This document shows, one piece after another, positions 41,119-49,521 of a stretch of 64,000 nucleotides of DNA (position 1 is its first letter; the number at the start of each line of letters is the position of its first letter). The notes under the pieces were generated by a model that saw only the letters and a list, made by a program, of their open reading frames with translations, had not been told where the DNA came from and made no database searches. The stretch spans positions 1 to 64,000 of the forward strand of contig SEEM01000013.1 in assembly GCA_004144595.1 (NCBI GenBank), written 5' to 3'. Both the position numbers and the translations under genes were made by a program. The DNA comes from Hyphomicrobiales bacterium. Lineage in GTDB: Bacteria > Pseudomonadota > Alphaproteobacteria > Rhizobiales > Beijerinckiaceae.

Positions 41119-41922
41119 TCAGGCGGTGCGGGCGCCCTGCGAGGCGGCGAGCAGGTCGCGCAGCGTGGTGATCGTCGAGGAATCGGCGACGCCGTCGACC
41201 TTGTCCGGGCGCCAGTGACGCTGGAAGGCCGCGACCACCGCCTCCAGCTTATCGTCGAAGACGCCGTCGACCGTCACGCCATAGCCCAGCATGGCGAACA
41301 TCGCCTGCAGCGCCTCGACCGGCTGGCCGCTCTCGCCGCGGGCGAGGAAGCGCCCGCCGCGGATCGGAGCGGGTTCGCTCCATAGTCCGATGCCGGCCTC
41401 GGCGAAACGGCGCCACGGGAATTTCTCGCCGGGATCGATCTTGCGGCCGGGCGCGATATCGGAATGGGCGAGCACGCGCTCGGACGGGATCGACCAGCGC
41501 TCGCAGATGTCGCGGCAGAGGTTCAGCGTCGCCGCGATCTGCTCTTCCGGATAGTCGGGGAGGCCGCCGGGATGGCCGGGATTGGCGATCTCGATGCCGA
41601 TCGAGCAGGAATTGACGTCGGTCTCGCCAGCCCAGTGCGAGGCGCCGGCATGCCAGGCGCGCCGGCCCTCCGGCACGAGCTGGAGCGTATGGCCGTTCTC
41701 GAAGACGAAATAGTGCGACGAGACCTGCGCGACCGGATTGCACAGCCATTGCAGCGCTTCGCCCGCGACCGGCATGCCGGTGTAGTGCAGGATCAGCATA
41801 TCGGGCCGGCGGCCCGGCGTCCCGTCCGCATGCTTGCGCTCGCCATGGTTGGGCGAGGGGAAGATTTTTGCGGCGAAGCGGCTGTCGGGCTTGGCCGCGT
41901 CCGGCGAGGCGATGTCGGTCAT
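41119..41922 (-). CDS. N-acetylmuramoyl-L-alanine amidase with peptidoglycan-binding domain
   Basis: 267 residues. The N-terminal Amidase_2 domain (about 35-180) shows the zinc-site histidines in LILHYTGMP and VLAHSDIAPGRKIDPG, plus SSHYFVFENG and SIGIEIANPGH. A C-terminal peptidoglycan-binding domain (about 195-255) reads VEALQAMFAMLGYGVTVDGVFDDKLEAVVAAFQRHWRP. No signal peptide is visible, as in cytoplasmic anhydro-amidases of the AmpD group, so it probably acts in cell-wall recycling. An AmiD-like exported enzyme is the alternative. It follows the TerB/J-domain gene by 8 bases. Confidence 0.9.
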   Translation of the reverse strand: MTDIASPDAAKPDSRFAAKIFPSPNHGERKHADGTPGRRPDMLILHYTGMPVAGEALQWLCNPVAQVSSHYFVFENGHTLQLVPEGRRAWHAGASHWAGETDVNSCSIGIEIANPGHPGGLPDYPEEQIAATLNLCRDICERWSIPSERVLAHSDIAPGRKIDPGEKFPWRRFAEAGIGLWSEPAPIRGGRFLARGESGQPVEALQAMFAMLGYGVTVDGVFDDKLEAVVAAFQRHWRPDKVDGVADSSTITTLRDLLAASQGARTA

Positions 41923-41930
41923 GGAGCGGC

Positions 41931-42680
41931 TCAGGCGGGTTGCTGCGCGAGGCTGCGGTTCATGCCGCGTTCCCGTTGGATCGCGTCCCAGGCGGCATTG
42001 ATGGCGGCGATGCGGCGGGTCGCGATGGCGATCGCTTCCTCCGGCAGGCCGCGGGCGATTTCGCGGTCGGGATGGGTCTCGGCGACGAGGCGGCGGTAAT
42101 GGCGCTTGAGTTCGGCGTCGTCCATCTCGCGGCTGGCGCCAAGAACGAGGTAGGGATCGTCGGGGCGGCGGGCATGGCGGGCCTCGATCCGGGCAAAATC
42201 GGGCTCGGTGATGCCGAAGATGCCGGCGACGGATTGAAGATAGGCGTGCTCGGCCTCGTGGATCGCGCCATCGGCCGCGGCGATCAGGAAGAGCCCGTCG
42301 AGCACATCCTCAAGCAGGGCGGGCTCGTCCTTGAAGGCGGCGGCGATCTGCTCAGCATAGGCCTCGAAGCCGGCGCTGGTCTGCTTGGCGAGATCGAACA
42401 GCGCCTCGATGCGCTGCTGCTGGTCGGGCGGGACATCGACGATGCGCCGGAACGCGGTGATCTCGTCGCAGGTCACGACCCCGTCGGAGCGAGCCATCTT
42501 GGCGGCGAGCGCGACGAGGCCGGTGGTGAAGACCAGCTCGCGCGGCGCTGCGCCGAAGGGCGCGCCCTCGCGGTCGACCAGGACATGGCCGGCGAGCGCG
42601 CCGACAAGTGCACCCAGCGGGCCGCCGATCACGAGGCCGAGTCCGCCGCCGCCCAGAGCGCCCCAGAAAGAGGAAGCCAT
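41931..42680 (-). CDS. DjlA-like TerB and J-domain protein
   Basis: 249 residues from the ATG at 42680 (MASSFWGALGGGGLGLVIGG), with a Gly-rich N-terminal membrane segment (about 5-35). The TerB/DjlA domain (about 48-170) has FTTGLVALAAKMARSDGVVTCDEI and DGLFLIAAADGAIHEAE. The C-terminal J domain (about 180-245) keeps the HPD motif (RRLVAETHPDREIARG). It is a membrane co-chaperone that stimulates DnaK, comparable to DjlA. The operon with the amidase suggests an envelope-stress link, which is inference. Confidence 0.88.
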   Translation of the reverse strand: MASSFWGALGGGGLGLVIGGPLGALVGALAGHVLVDREGAPFGAAPRELVFTTGLVALAAKMARSDGVVTCDEITAFRRIVDVPPDQQQRIEALFDLAKQTSAGFEAYAEQIAAAFKDEPALLEDVLDGLFLIAAADGAIHEAEHAYLQSVAGIFGITEPDFARIEARHARRPDDPYLVLGASREMDDAELKRHYRRLVAETHPDREIARGLPEEAIAIATRRIAAINAAWDAIQRERGMNRSLAQQPA

Positions 42681-43032
42681 CACAAAACCGATCCCGTGAA
42701 TCCGAATGCCCGGATGATGGAAGAAGGGGGCTTGTCCGCGCAAGAGCGCCCGGTGCGACGGCCTGCCGCGCCCAAAAAGTACATCCGGCCGCGAATGAGC
42801 CCGAAATGCGGCAGCTGATTCGCCTGCTTGATTCGTACCCGGAGGCCGGAAGCCGACAAAGATTTTTCAGCGAGCGAATACATATGAATACTGAATAGCT
42901 AAATACAGAATAGATTTATGTGAGCGCCTATTATTTTGGTTTTGTCTGAGAATGTGACAGATTATCGACACATTCGCCCATCAGTTGAGCGGCCCCATCG
43001 GCCAGTCATGGCTCAACGGGGTTCAATACGAC
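42681..43032. other. 352-bp divergent promoter region, partly AT-rich
   Basis: It lies between the DjlA-like gene and the divergent transglycosylase gene. The right half (about 42860-42965) is AT-rich, with repeated ATACAGAATAG / ATACTGAATAG units and TATTATTTTGGTTTTG, and probably holds the transglycosylase promoter. No convincing gene or RNA was seen. Confidence 0.4.
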
Positions 43033-43671
43033 ATGCGGTATATCTGTGGTGGTCTCGCGGTTACGTGCCTGATTAGCCTCTCCGGGGTGGCCCTGGCCGA
43101 GGAATTCGTCAACGCGGAAACGGACCCCAGAGCTATCGTTCGCCGCGACGCCGAGATCGCCCGTGCCAAGGCTGCCGAGGACAAGGGCGAGGAGGTCCAG
43201 GCCGAGGCGCCCAAGGCGCAGCCTGCGACCCGTGCTGCCAAGGCCGAAACCGAGAAGCACGAGACCCGCGCCAGCCGCGTGCCGGCTGCACCGGTCGGGG
43301 CTGAGGACATCAAGGCAATCGTGGCCCGCCATGCCGCCGCCAATGGCGTGCCGTTCTCGCTGGCCGACGCGATCGTGCGCGTCGAGAGCCGCTACAATCC
43401 CCGCGCTGCGCATGCCGGCAATTTCGGCCTGATGCAGATCCGCCACCAGACGGCGCGCGGCATGGGCTATTCCGGCGGCGCCGGCGGGCTGCTCGATGCC
43501 GAGACCAACGCGCGCTACGGCATGAAGTACCTCGCCATGGCCTACAAGATGGCCGGCGGCGACACCTGCCGCACCATCATGAAATATCAGAGCGGCCATA
43601 TGGCGACCCGGATGAGCGGCGCCAACCGCACCTATTGCGCCAAGGTGCGCACGATCACCGCCCGCAACTGA
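43033..43671 (+). CDS. Exported lytic transglycosylase (SLT domain)
   Basis: 212 residues from the ATG at 43033 (MRYICGGLAVTCLISLSGVALAEE), a clear signal peptide; the track start is a TTG 16 codons earlier. An Ala/Lys/Glu-rich linker (about 25-95) leads to the SLT domain (about 100-212) with the catalytic Glu in AIVRVESRYNPRA, then GNFGLMQIRHQTARGMGY and NARYGMKYLAMAY. It cleaves peptidoglycan glycan strands to anhydro-muropeptides. rnpB begins 56 bases downstream. Confidence 0.92.
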   Translation: MRYICGGLAVTCLISLSGVALAEEFVNAETDPRAIVRRDAEIARAKAAEDKGEEVQAEAPKAQPATRAAKAETEKHETRASRVPAAPVGAEDIKAIVARHAAANGVPFSLADAIVRVESRYNPRAAHAGNFGLMQIRHQTARGMGYSGGAGGLLDAETNARYGMKYLAMAYKMAGGDTCRTIMKYQSGHMATRMSGANRTYCAKVRTITARN

Positions 43672-43726
43672 TCCGAAACGGCCCGGTTTTGCTTGACGCC
43701 GCGCGCGCCAGCGCGCATCTCCCCCT

Positions 43727-44133
43727 CGCCAGTCGGCCGGACGGCCGCTCTCGCTCGCGAGGGAGGAAAGTCCGGGCTCCACGGAAATACGGTGCCGGAT
43801 AACGTCCGGCGGGGGCGACCCCAGGGAAAGCGCCACAGAGATCGAACCGCCTTGCGCTGGAGAGCTTCGGCTTTTCCGGCGAGGTAAGGGTGAAAAGGTG
43901 CGGTAAGAGCGCACCGCGGACCCGGCAACGGGGACGGCATGGCAAGCCCCACCGGGAGCAAAACCGAATAGGGACGATGCTGCCCGCGCAAGCGGGGAGG
44001 GGCAGGTTTCTGTGCCTTGTCGTCCGGGTTGGTTGCTCGAGGCGCGCAGCAATGCGCGTCCCAGAGGAATGGCCGTCACGTCGGGGGAGCGATCCTCCGG
44101 CCATCCAAAACCCGGCTTACAGGCCGACTGGCG
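43727..44133 (+). ncRNA. rnpB: RNase P RNA, type A
   Basis: About 407 nt. The ends pair perfectly as helix P1 (CGCCAGTCGGCC with GGCCGACTGGCG). The conserved 5' region GAGGAAAGTCCGGGCTCC, the central GGTAAGGGTGAAAAGGTGCGGTAAGAGCGCACC (of which GGTAAGAGCGCACC is diagnostic) and the 3' AACCCGGCTTACAGGCC are all present. It is the catalytic RNA that removes 5' leaders from pre-tRNA together with RnpA. The ORFs listed over it are shadows. Exact ends may differ by a few bases. Confidence 0.95.
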
Positions 44134-44307
44134 CTTCGACCGTCGTGAATTCTGCTCCGCGGGGCATCCGACGCGGCCTTCTGCGCTTCCGGTGCTCCCG
44201 GACTGATGTCCGCGGCGCGCCGGTTCTCGAAAGCCACGCCGGCCGCCTCACCGGAGCGAATTCCCGATCGGTCTCAAGGCTCGGCTCATCAAGCCGGGAT
44301 ATTGGCC

Positions 44308-44730
44308 TTAGGCCACCGTCGTCTCGACCGGGATGTTGCCCTTCGTCGCGTGCGAATAGGGGCAGACCACATGGGCCTTCGTCACGAGGTCCTCGACTGC
44401 GGCCTTGTCGAGGCCGGGCACGGACACCGTCAGCTTCGCGGTGATGCCGAAGCCCTGGCCGTCATCGCGCGGGCCGATGCCTATATCGGCCGAGACCTTC
44501 GCGTCATCCGGGATCTTCACGTTCTCCTTGCCGGCGACGAACTTGAGCGCGCCGAGGAAGCAGGCCGAATAGCCCATGGCGAAGAGCTGTTCGGGGTTGG
44601 TGCCTTCGCCGCCGCCGCCGCCGAGTTCCTTTGGCGTGTTCAGCACGAGCTTGACGTTGCCGGTATCGGTCGCGGCCTGGCCTTCGCGGCCGCCGGTGGC
44701 GGAACCATGGGCGGTATAGAGCGTCTTCAT
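44308..44730 (-). CDS. ohr: Organic hydroperoxide resistance protein Ohr
   Basis: 140 residues, full length. The two redox cysteines are Cys57 (GYSACFLGAL) and Cys123 (VVCPYSHATKGN), and the N-terminus KTLYTAHGSATGGREG is the family start. It reduces organic and fatty-acid hydroperoxides with a lipoyl partner. It is divergent from the MarR-type regulator that normally represses it, with an AT-rich operator between. Confidence 0.96.
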   Translation of the reverse strand: MKTLYTAHGSATGGREGQAATDTGNVKLVLNTPKELGGGGGEGTNPEQLFAMGYSACFLGALKFVAGKENVKIPDDAKVSADIGIGPRDDGQGFGITAKLTVSVPGLDKAAVEDLVTKAHVVCPYSHATKGNIPVETTVA

Positions 44731-44766
44731 GGCGGGTCTCCTGCCTCGCTGGGTTGATGGTTGTCT

Positions 44767-44804
44767 TTAGATTGTACACAATTAGATTGTCAACGATTAA
44801 ATTG
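44767..44804. promoter_or_regulatory. OhrR operator region between ohr and ohrR
   Basis: Two direct copies of TTAGATTGT start 15 bases apart, and the first overlaps an inverted pair ATTGT-AC-ACAAT. This AT-rich block resembles known OhrR boxes (TACAATT-AATTGTA type). It lies 37-74 bases before the ohr start and 75 bases before the regulator start, so one bound region could repress both genes. Confidence 0.7.
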
Positions 44805-44878
44805 AGCCGAAGCAGAAGGCGGTTGATTGTGGCGCCGCTTTCGGTTTTGCCTGAAACAGGATGACGGGCGAGGGTGCG

Positions 44879-45346
44879 ATGACGAAGCGGGACAAGGCCG
44901 GGGATGGAGGGCCGCGTCTGGAGCAGCAGCTTTGCTTCGCGATCTATCAGGTCGGCCATGCCTTCAACCGGGCCTATCGCGCGATCCTGGGCGAACTCGG
45001 GCTGACCTATCCGCAATATCTCGTGATGCTCGTGCTGTGGGAGCGGGACGGGCTGACGGTGAAGGCGCTCGGCGAGCGCTTGCTGCTTGATTCCGGCACG
45101 CTGACGCCGCTCCTGAAACGGCTCGAAGCGTCCGGCCTGATCCGGCGCGAGCGCGACGCCCGCGACGAGCGGCAGGTGCGAATCCATCTGGCCGAAAAGG
45201 GTGAGGGGCTGCGCGGGCAGGGACGTTGCGTCCAGGAGGCGATCGGGCAGGCGCTGGGCGGTACGGCTGGGGAAGCGGGACGCTTGCGCGACCAGCTTGG
45301 GCTCGTCCGCGATGCGCTGCTGACGTCGTCGTCTCGCAAGGACTGA
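44879..45346 (+). CDS. ohrR: MarR-family peroxide-sensing regulator OhrR
   Basis: 155 residues from the ATG at 44879, preceded by GAGGG; the track start six codons upstream has poor spacing. The sensing cysteine is Cys19 in QLCFAIYQVGHAFNRAYR. The winged helix reads LTVKALGERLLLDSGTLTPLLKRLEASGLIRRERDARDERQVRI. Oxidation of the cysteine by organic peroxide releases DNA and derepresses the divergent ohr gene; that mechanism is family knowledge. Confidence 0.94.
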   Translation: MTKRDKAGDGGPRLEQQLCFAIYQVGHAFNRAYRAILGELGLTYPQYLVMLVLWERDGLTVKALGERLLLDSGTLTPLLKRLEASGLIRRERDARDERQVRIHLAEKGEGLRGQGRCVQEAIGQALGGTAGEAGRLRDQLGLVRDALLTSSSRKD

Positions 45347-45633
45347 GCCGGCGCTTTTTGCATCAGCTGCCAAGCTTGTCCGGGGCTTCGCGCCTGCGGC
45401 GCGCCCTGGAACGACAAAGGGTACGCGCCCCTCGTGTCGCTTCCGGGCTGTCATGTTTTGCGCTGACCAAAAAGAACGGCGCGCCTTCATAAAATTTTTC
45501 GCAACGTTGATGCGTTCCGCCGCCTGCCCATAGGGCCGCGCCGTGCCGAATTGCGCGTGCTTACGGATACTTAACCTTAACGAGCTGTGATGCCGGAGAG
45601 ACCCTGCCGGTGCGTTGCCGCGCCCCCGATTCC

Positions 45634-45662
45634 ATTGACGCCCATAAAGGCCCATGCTATCC
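45634..45662 (+). promoter_or_regulatory. Likely sigma-70 promoter of mraZ
   Basis: ATTGAC, 17 bases, CTATCC, close to the alphaproteobacterial housekeeping pattern CTTGAC-N17-CTATAT. It overlaps the repeats proposed to bind MraZ, as expected for autorepression. About 160 bases before the mraZ start. Confidence 0.5.
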
Positions 45663-45674
45663 CAAATCATCCCG
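45641..45674 (-). promoter_or_regulatory. MraZ operator: four repeats with 10-bp period
   Basis: CCCA occurs at 45641, 45651 and 45661 and CCCG at 45671; on the reverse strand these read as TGGG, TGGG, TGGG and CGGG spaced exactly 10 bases. E. coli MraZ binds TGGGN repeats with 5-base spacers, the same period. Position and spacing together make this a strong operator candidate. Confidence 0.75.
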
Positions 45675-45822
45675 TCGAAGCCGGCAGGCAATCCAAAGGT
45701 CAGGCTCCGTGTGCCGCGCGGAATCTGGCGTGCGGGAGTGCCTTGCCCGCTTCGACGGGAAGACCTTTCGCCGCTGGCTCATCTGCGCCGCGGCGCCTTG
45801 AAGAGCAGGCCGGGAGGCGGCG

Positions 45823-46299
45823 TTGACGGACCGCTTCGTCTCGAACTTCACGAACCGGCTCGACGCCAAGGGGCGTGTTTCCATTCCCTCGAGCTTTCGG
45901 GCTGTCCTTGCGAAGGACGGCTACGAGGGCCTCTACGTCCATCAAGCGCTCGACCTGCCGGCGCTGGATGCCGGCGGCAACGCGCTCAGGTCCACGATCG
46001 ACGACATCCTGGCGCGCTTCTCGCCGTTCTCGGACGAGTGGGAATTGCTCTCGACGGCGCTGAACGGCACCTCGGAGGTGCTGAAGATCGACACGGAGGG
46101 ACGGATGATGCTGAGCGAGGCGCTGAAGGTGCATGCCGGGATCGGCGACGCCGTGACCTTCGTCGGCCACGGCCACAAATTCCAGATCTGGGAGCCGGAG
46201 CGGTTCCGCGCGCATCTCGAGACGGCGCGAACAAGGCTGCGCGACGTGAAGCGCACGCTCGGCGGCTTGACGGCTCCAACGGGAGGCGCGGGCACATGA
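45823..46299 (+). CDS. mraZ: Transcriptional regulator MraZ
   Basis: 158 residues, TTG start with a strong GGGAGG site ten bases upstream. Two SpoVT/AbrB-type half-domains are visible: [21 protein letters not shown] (about 9-29) and [21 protein letters not shown] (about 87-107), then [18 protein letters not shown]. MraZ forms ring-shaped oligomers that bind repeats before its own gene and dampen dcw expression. The stop overlaps rsmH by four bases. Confidence 0.95.
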   Translation: MTDRFVSNFTNRLDAKGRVSIPSSFRAVLAKDGYEGLYVHQALDLPALDAGGNALRSTIDDILARFSPFSDEWELLSTALNGTSEVLKIDTEGRMMLSEALKVHAGIGDAVTFVGHGHKFQIWEPERFRAHLETARTRLRDVKRTLGGLTAPTGGAGT

Positions 46300-47336
46300 G
46301 CGACCATGGCGACCGTTCCGGCGGAGCCATTGGCGGACCGGCTCGTCATTTGCCCGTGTTGCTTGCCGAGGTTCTCGCCGCGCTCGCGCCGCAGGCCGGC
46401 GGGCGCTATCTCGACGGAACCTTCGGGGCAGGGGGGTATTCGCGCGCCATCCTCGATTCCGCGCCGGGCCTGACGCTTCTCGGGCTCGACCGCGACCCTT
46501 CGGCGATCGCCGGCGGGGCCGATCTCGTCGCAGCGATGGCTGGACGCCTGACATTGTCGCAGGCCAATTTCGGCGAACTGGCCGAGGAGGCGCAGCGTTT
46601 CCAGATGGCGCCGCTCGACGGCGTCGTGCTCGATATCGGCGTTTCTTCCATGCAGATCGATCAGGCCGAGCGCGGCTTTTCGTTCCGCTTCGACGGACCG
46701 CTCGACATGCGCATGAGCAGCAGCGGGCAGAGTGCCGCCGATCTGGTCAATGAGGCCGAGGAAGGGCTGCTCGCCAATATCTTCTACCATTACGGCGAGG
46801 AGCGTCGCTCGCGCGCCGTGGCGCGGGCCGTGATCGAGGCCCGCCGCAAGGCGCCGATCACCACGACCAAGCAACTGGCCGATCTCGTCGCCGGTGTGGT
46901 GTGGGGCGAGCCGGGTGGGGCGCATCCGGCGACGCGCGTCTTCCAGGCGCTGCGCATCGCCGTCAATGACGAACTCGGCGAGCTGGTCAGGGCGCTGCAT
47001 GCGGCCGAGACGGTTCTGAAGCCCGGCGGACGGCTGGTCGTGGTCACTTTCCATTCCCTCGAGGATCGCATCGTCAAGCAGTTCTTCGCCGAGCGTTCGG
47101 GCCGGGTGCCGTCGGGCTCGCGCCATGCACCCGCGGTCGCCGCCGCTCAGCCGACCTTCAAGCTGGTCGAGAAGGGCGCCGTCGCGCCGTCCGAGGCGGA
47201 GATGCGGATCAACCCGCGGGCACGCTCGGCCAAGCTGCGCGCCGCCGAACGCAACGAGGCACCGGGTCGCCGGGCCGATGCCGGTCTCGTCGCGCTCTCC
47301 ACCGTCCCCGACCCGCAGCCGCGCCGGAGGCCCTGA
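46296..47336 (+). CDS. rsmH: 16S rRNA (cytosine(1402)-N(4))-methyltransferase RsmH
   Basis: 346 residues from the ATG overlapping the mraZ stop; the track start at 45654 is rejected. The family motifs are [13 protein letters not shown], the SAM-binding [40 protein letters not shown] and the late [16 protein letters not shown]. It methylates C1402 in the ribosomal P site. Formerly mraW. Confidence 0.97.
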   Translation: MSDHGDRSGGAIGGPARHLPVLLAEVLAALAPQAGGRYLDGTFGAGGYSRAILDSAPGLTLLGLDRDPSAIAGGADLVAAMAGRLTLSQANFGELAEEAQRFQMAPLDGVVLDIGVSSMQIDQAERGFSFRFDGPLDMRMSSSGQSAADLVNEAEEGLLANIFYHYGEERRSRAVARAVIEARRKAPITTTKQLADLVAGVVWGEPGGAHPATRVFQALRIAVNDELGELVRALHAAETVLKPGGRLVVVTFHSLEDRIVKQFFAERSGRVPSGSRHAPAVAAAQPTFKLVEKGAVAPSEAEMRINPRARSAKLRAAERNEAPGRRADAGLVALSTVPDPQPRRRP

Positions 47337-47338
47337 GC

Positions 47339-47725
47339 GTGATCAAGCTCCTGCATGTCATCGCCATCGGCGCGCTGGTCTCCTCGGCGGTCTATGCCTA
47401 TTCGATCAAGTACGAGACGACGCTGGCGACCGAGCATCTCCAGAAGCTCAAGGGCAAGACCCAGCGCGAGCGCGACGCCATCGCCGTGCTCAAGGCCGAA
47501 TGGCAGTTCCTCAACCGGCCGGATCGCGTCCAGATGCTGGCCGAGCGCCATCTCGACCTGCAGCCCTTCGTCGTGACCCAGGTGGTCAAGCCCTCCGACA
47601 TCCCGAACCGCGGCCCGAAGGTCGACACCATCGGCCGCAAGCTCGAGGATCTCGGGCTCGGCCTGCCGACCGAGACGCCCCGGAGCACCAAAGCGGGCGC
47701 GACCACGCCGAGGCCGATGCCATGA
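47339..47725 (+). CDS. ftsL: Cell division protein FtsL
   Basis: 128 residues, GTG start two bases after rsmH. One N-terminal transmembrane segment (about 4-22, LLHVIAIGALVSSAVYAYSI) is followed by a coiled coil (about 30-75, LATEHLQKLKGKTQRERDAIAVLKAEWQFLNRPDRVQ). The Pro-rich tail is not conserved. FtsL forms a complex with FtsB and FtsQ and activates FtsW-FtsI. Identification rests on both position and topology, since FtsL sequences are poorly conserved. Confidence 0.92.
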   Translation: MIKLLHVIAIGALVSSAVYAYSIKYETTLATEHLQKLKGKTQRERDAIAVLKAEWQFLNRPDRVQMLAERHLDLQPFVVTQVVKPSDIPNRGPKVDTIGRKLEDLGLGLPTETPRSTKAGATTPRPMP

Positions 47726-49500
47726 CCGAACCTACAGGACACGGGATTCCGATGGAGCACCAGCACGAGGCAGCCGAGGGCGCGGTGAAGCGCGGGCGCC
47801 TGGCCTGGCTCCGCGACGTCTTCCGCATGAGCGGCGAGAAGAGCGAGCCGCGGGTCGGCCTCGTCATCCTCGGCTTCTCCGCCCTGTTTCTCGCCATCAC
47901 CGGCCGGCTTGTGTATCTCGGCGTGGCGCCCAACGAGCAGGTGGGCCTGCGCCGCGCCACCTCCAATGCCATCTCCTCCGCCCGGCCCGATATCGTCGAC
48001 CGCAACGGCGAGGTCATGGCCACCGATATCCGCACGGTCTCGGTCTTCGCCGAGCCGCGCCGCATCCTCGACAAGGACGAGGCGACGGAGCTGCTGACTG
48101 CCGTGCTGCCGGATCTCGACGCCAAGGACCTGCGCGACAAGCTCGGCACCAAGAAGGGCTTCGTCTGGGTGAAGCGCGAGATCACCCCGCGCCAGCAGGC
48201 GGAAGTGCACCGTCTCGGCATTCCCGGCGTCGGCTTCGTGCCCGAGAACAAGCGCGTCTATCCGAACGGCAACGCCGCGGCGCATGTGCTGGGCTTCGCC
48301 AATATCGACAATGTCGGCATTGCCGGCATTGAAAAATACATCGACTCGCAGGGGTTGCAGGATCTGAACGGCGCCGGCCTCGCGACCGAGGCGTCGGACC
48401 TGAAGCCGGTCAGGCTCTCGATCGACCTGCGCGTCCAGCACCTGCTGCGCGACGAGCTCTCCAAGGGGTTGGAGCGCTTCAAGGCGATCGCGGCCGCAGG
48501 CGCCATCATGGACGTTAATACCGGCGAGGTGATCGCGCTGGTCTCGCTGCCCGATTTCGATCCCGGCAATCCGGTCGATGCGCTGGAGAAGGACCGGATC
48601 AACCGAATGAATGTCGGCGTCTACGAGATGGGCTCGACCTTCAAGGCGCTGACCATCGCGATGGCGCTCGATTCCGGCAAGGTCAACATCAATTCGAGCT
48701 TCTCGACCGCCGGCGGCATGATGCGGTTCGGCCGCCAGGTCATCAAGGAATACCACGGCACCGGCCGGACGCTGACCGTGCCGGAAGTATTCCTGCATTC
48801 GTCTAACATGGGCTCGATCAAGATGGCGCTGGCCGTCGGCGTCGAGGGCCACAAGGCCTTCCTCAAGAAGATGATGCAACTCGACCGGATGACGACGGAG
48901 CTGCCGGAGAGCGCCGCCCCGATCGTCCCGCAGCGCTGGGGCGAGATCAACACGGCGACCATCGCCTTCGGGCACGGCCTCGCCGTCGCGCCGCTCCAGG
49001 CGCTGACCGCGGTGGCGGCGCTGGTCAATGGCGGCTACCTGATGAAGCCGACCTTCCTGCAGCGTTCCGAGGATGACGCACGCAAGGTCTCGACGCGCGT
49101 CATCAAGACGGAAACCTCCGAGGCGATGCGCTACATCATGCGTCTCAACGGCGAGAAGGGCTCGGCGCGCAAGGCGAATATCGAAGGCTATTTCGTCGGC
49201 GGCAAGACCGGCACGGCCGAGAAGGTCATCAACGGCCGCTACGCCAAGAACAGGAACTTCACGACCTTCACGGCGATCGCCCCCTCCGACAAGCCGAAAT
49301 ACCTGTTCCTCGCGATCTACGACGAGCCGAAGGGCTATGCCGAGAGCGGCGGCTATTCGACCGCGGCGTGGAATGCCGGTGTGACCACGGGCAAGGTGAT
49401 CGAGCGCGCCGCGCCGATCCTCGGGCTCAACCCGCGCTTCGACCCGCCGCCGTCGCCGTTCCCGCTGATGGCCCGGCTCGGCGCCTGGGGTTCGCGCTGA
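47722..49500 (+). CDS. ftsI: Septal peptidoglycan transpeptidase FtsI (PBP3)
   Basis: 592 residues from the ATG overlapping ftsL (ATGA); the track start at 47125 is rejected. A single membrane anchor (about 44-65, GLVILGFSALFLAITGRLVYLGV) is followed by the pedestal domain and the transpeptidase domain. Catalytic residues are Ser305 and Lys308 (EMGSTFKAL), the SSN triad at 360-362 (LHSSNMGSIK) and the KTGT at 495 (GGKTGTAEK). It crosslinks septal peptidoglycan with FtsW. Confidence 0.97.
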   Translation: MTEPTGHGIPMEHQHEAAEGAVKRGRLAWLRDVFRMSGEKSEPRVGLVILGFSALFLAITGRLVYLGVAPNEQVGLRRATSNAISSARPDIVDRNGEVMATDIRTVSVFAEPRRILDKDEATELLTAVLPDLDAKDLRDKLGTKKGFVWVKREITPRQQAEVHRLGIPGVGFVPENKRVYPNGNAAAHVLGFANIDNVGIAGIEKYIDSQGLQDLNGAGLATEASDLKPVRLSIDLRVQHLLRDELSKGLERFKAIAAAGAIMDVNTGEVIALVSLPDFDPGNPVDALEKDRINRMNVGVYEMGSTFKALTIAMALDSGKVNINSSFSTAGGMMRFGRQVIKEYHGTGRTLTVPEVFLHSSNMGSIKMALAVGVEGHKAFLKKMMQLDRMTTELPESAAPIVPQRWGEINTATIAFGHGLAVAPLQALTAVAALVNGGYLMKPTFLQRSEDDARKVSTRVIKTETSEAMRYIMRLNGEKGSARKANIEGYFVGGKTGTAEKVINGRYAKNRNFTTFTAIAPSDKPKYLFLAIYDEPKGYAESGGYSTAAWNAGVTTGKVIERAAPILGLNPRFDPPPSPFPLMARLGAWGSR

Positions 49501-49521
49501 TCTCGATCTATAACGGTGACC

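Larger units (their letters stand above)
45347..45822. other. 476-bp region carrying the promoter and operator of the dcw cluster
   Basis: No gene is supported; the short ORFs here extend into mraZ or rsmH in the wrong frame. Near 45370-45420 a degenerate palindromic repeat (CGCGCC-rich, similar to repeats elsewhere in such genomes) is seen. At 45561-45580 the motif TTAC-N6-TTAACCTTAAC resembles a weak CtrA site. The promoter and MraZ repeats are listed separately. Confidence 0.5.

Noticed and set aside
43655-44444. ORFs over the RNase P RNA gene on both strands
   Set aside because: The sequence is diagnostic for rnpB, and the ORFs have no protein features.
45561-45580. CtrA box upstream of mraZ
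   Set aside because: The spacing is TTAC-N6-TTAA and TTAACC-TTAAC, not the seven-base spacer; too weak to list as a site.
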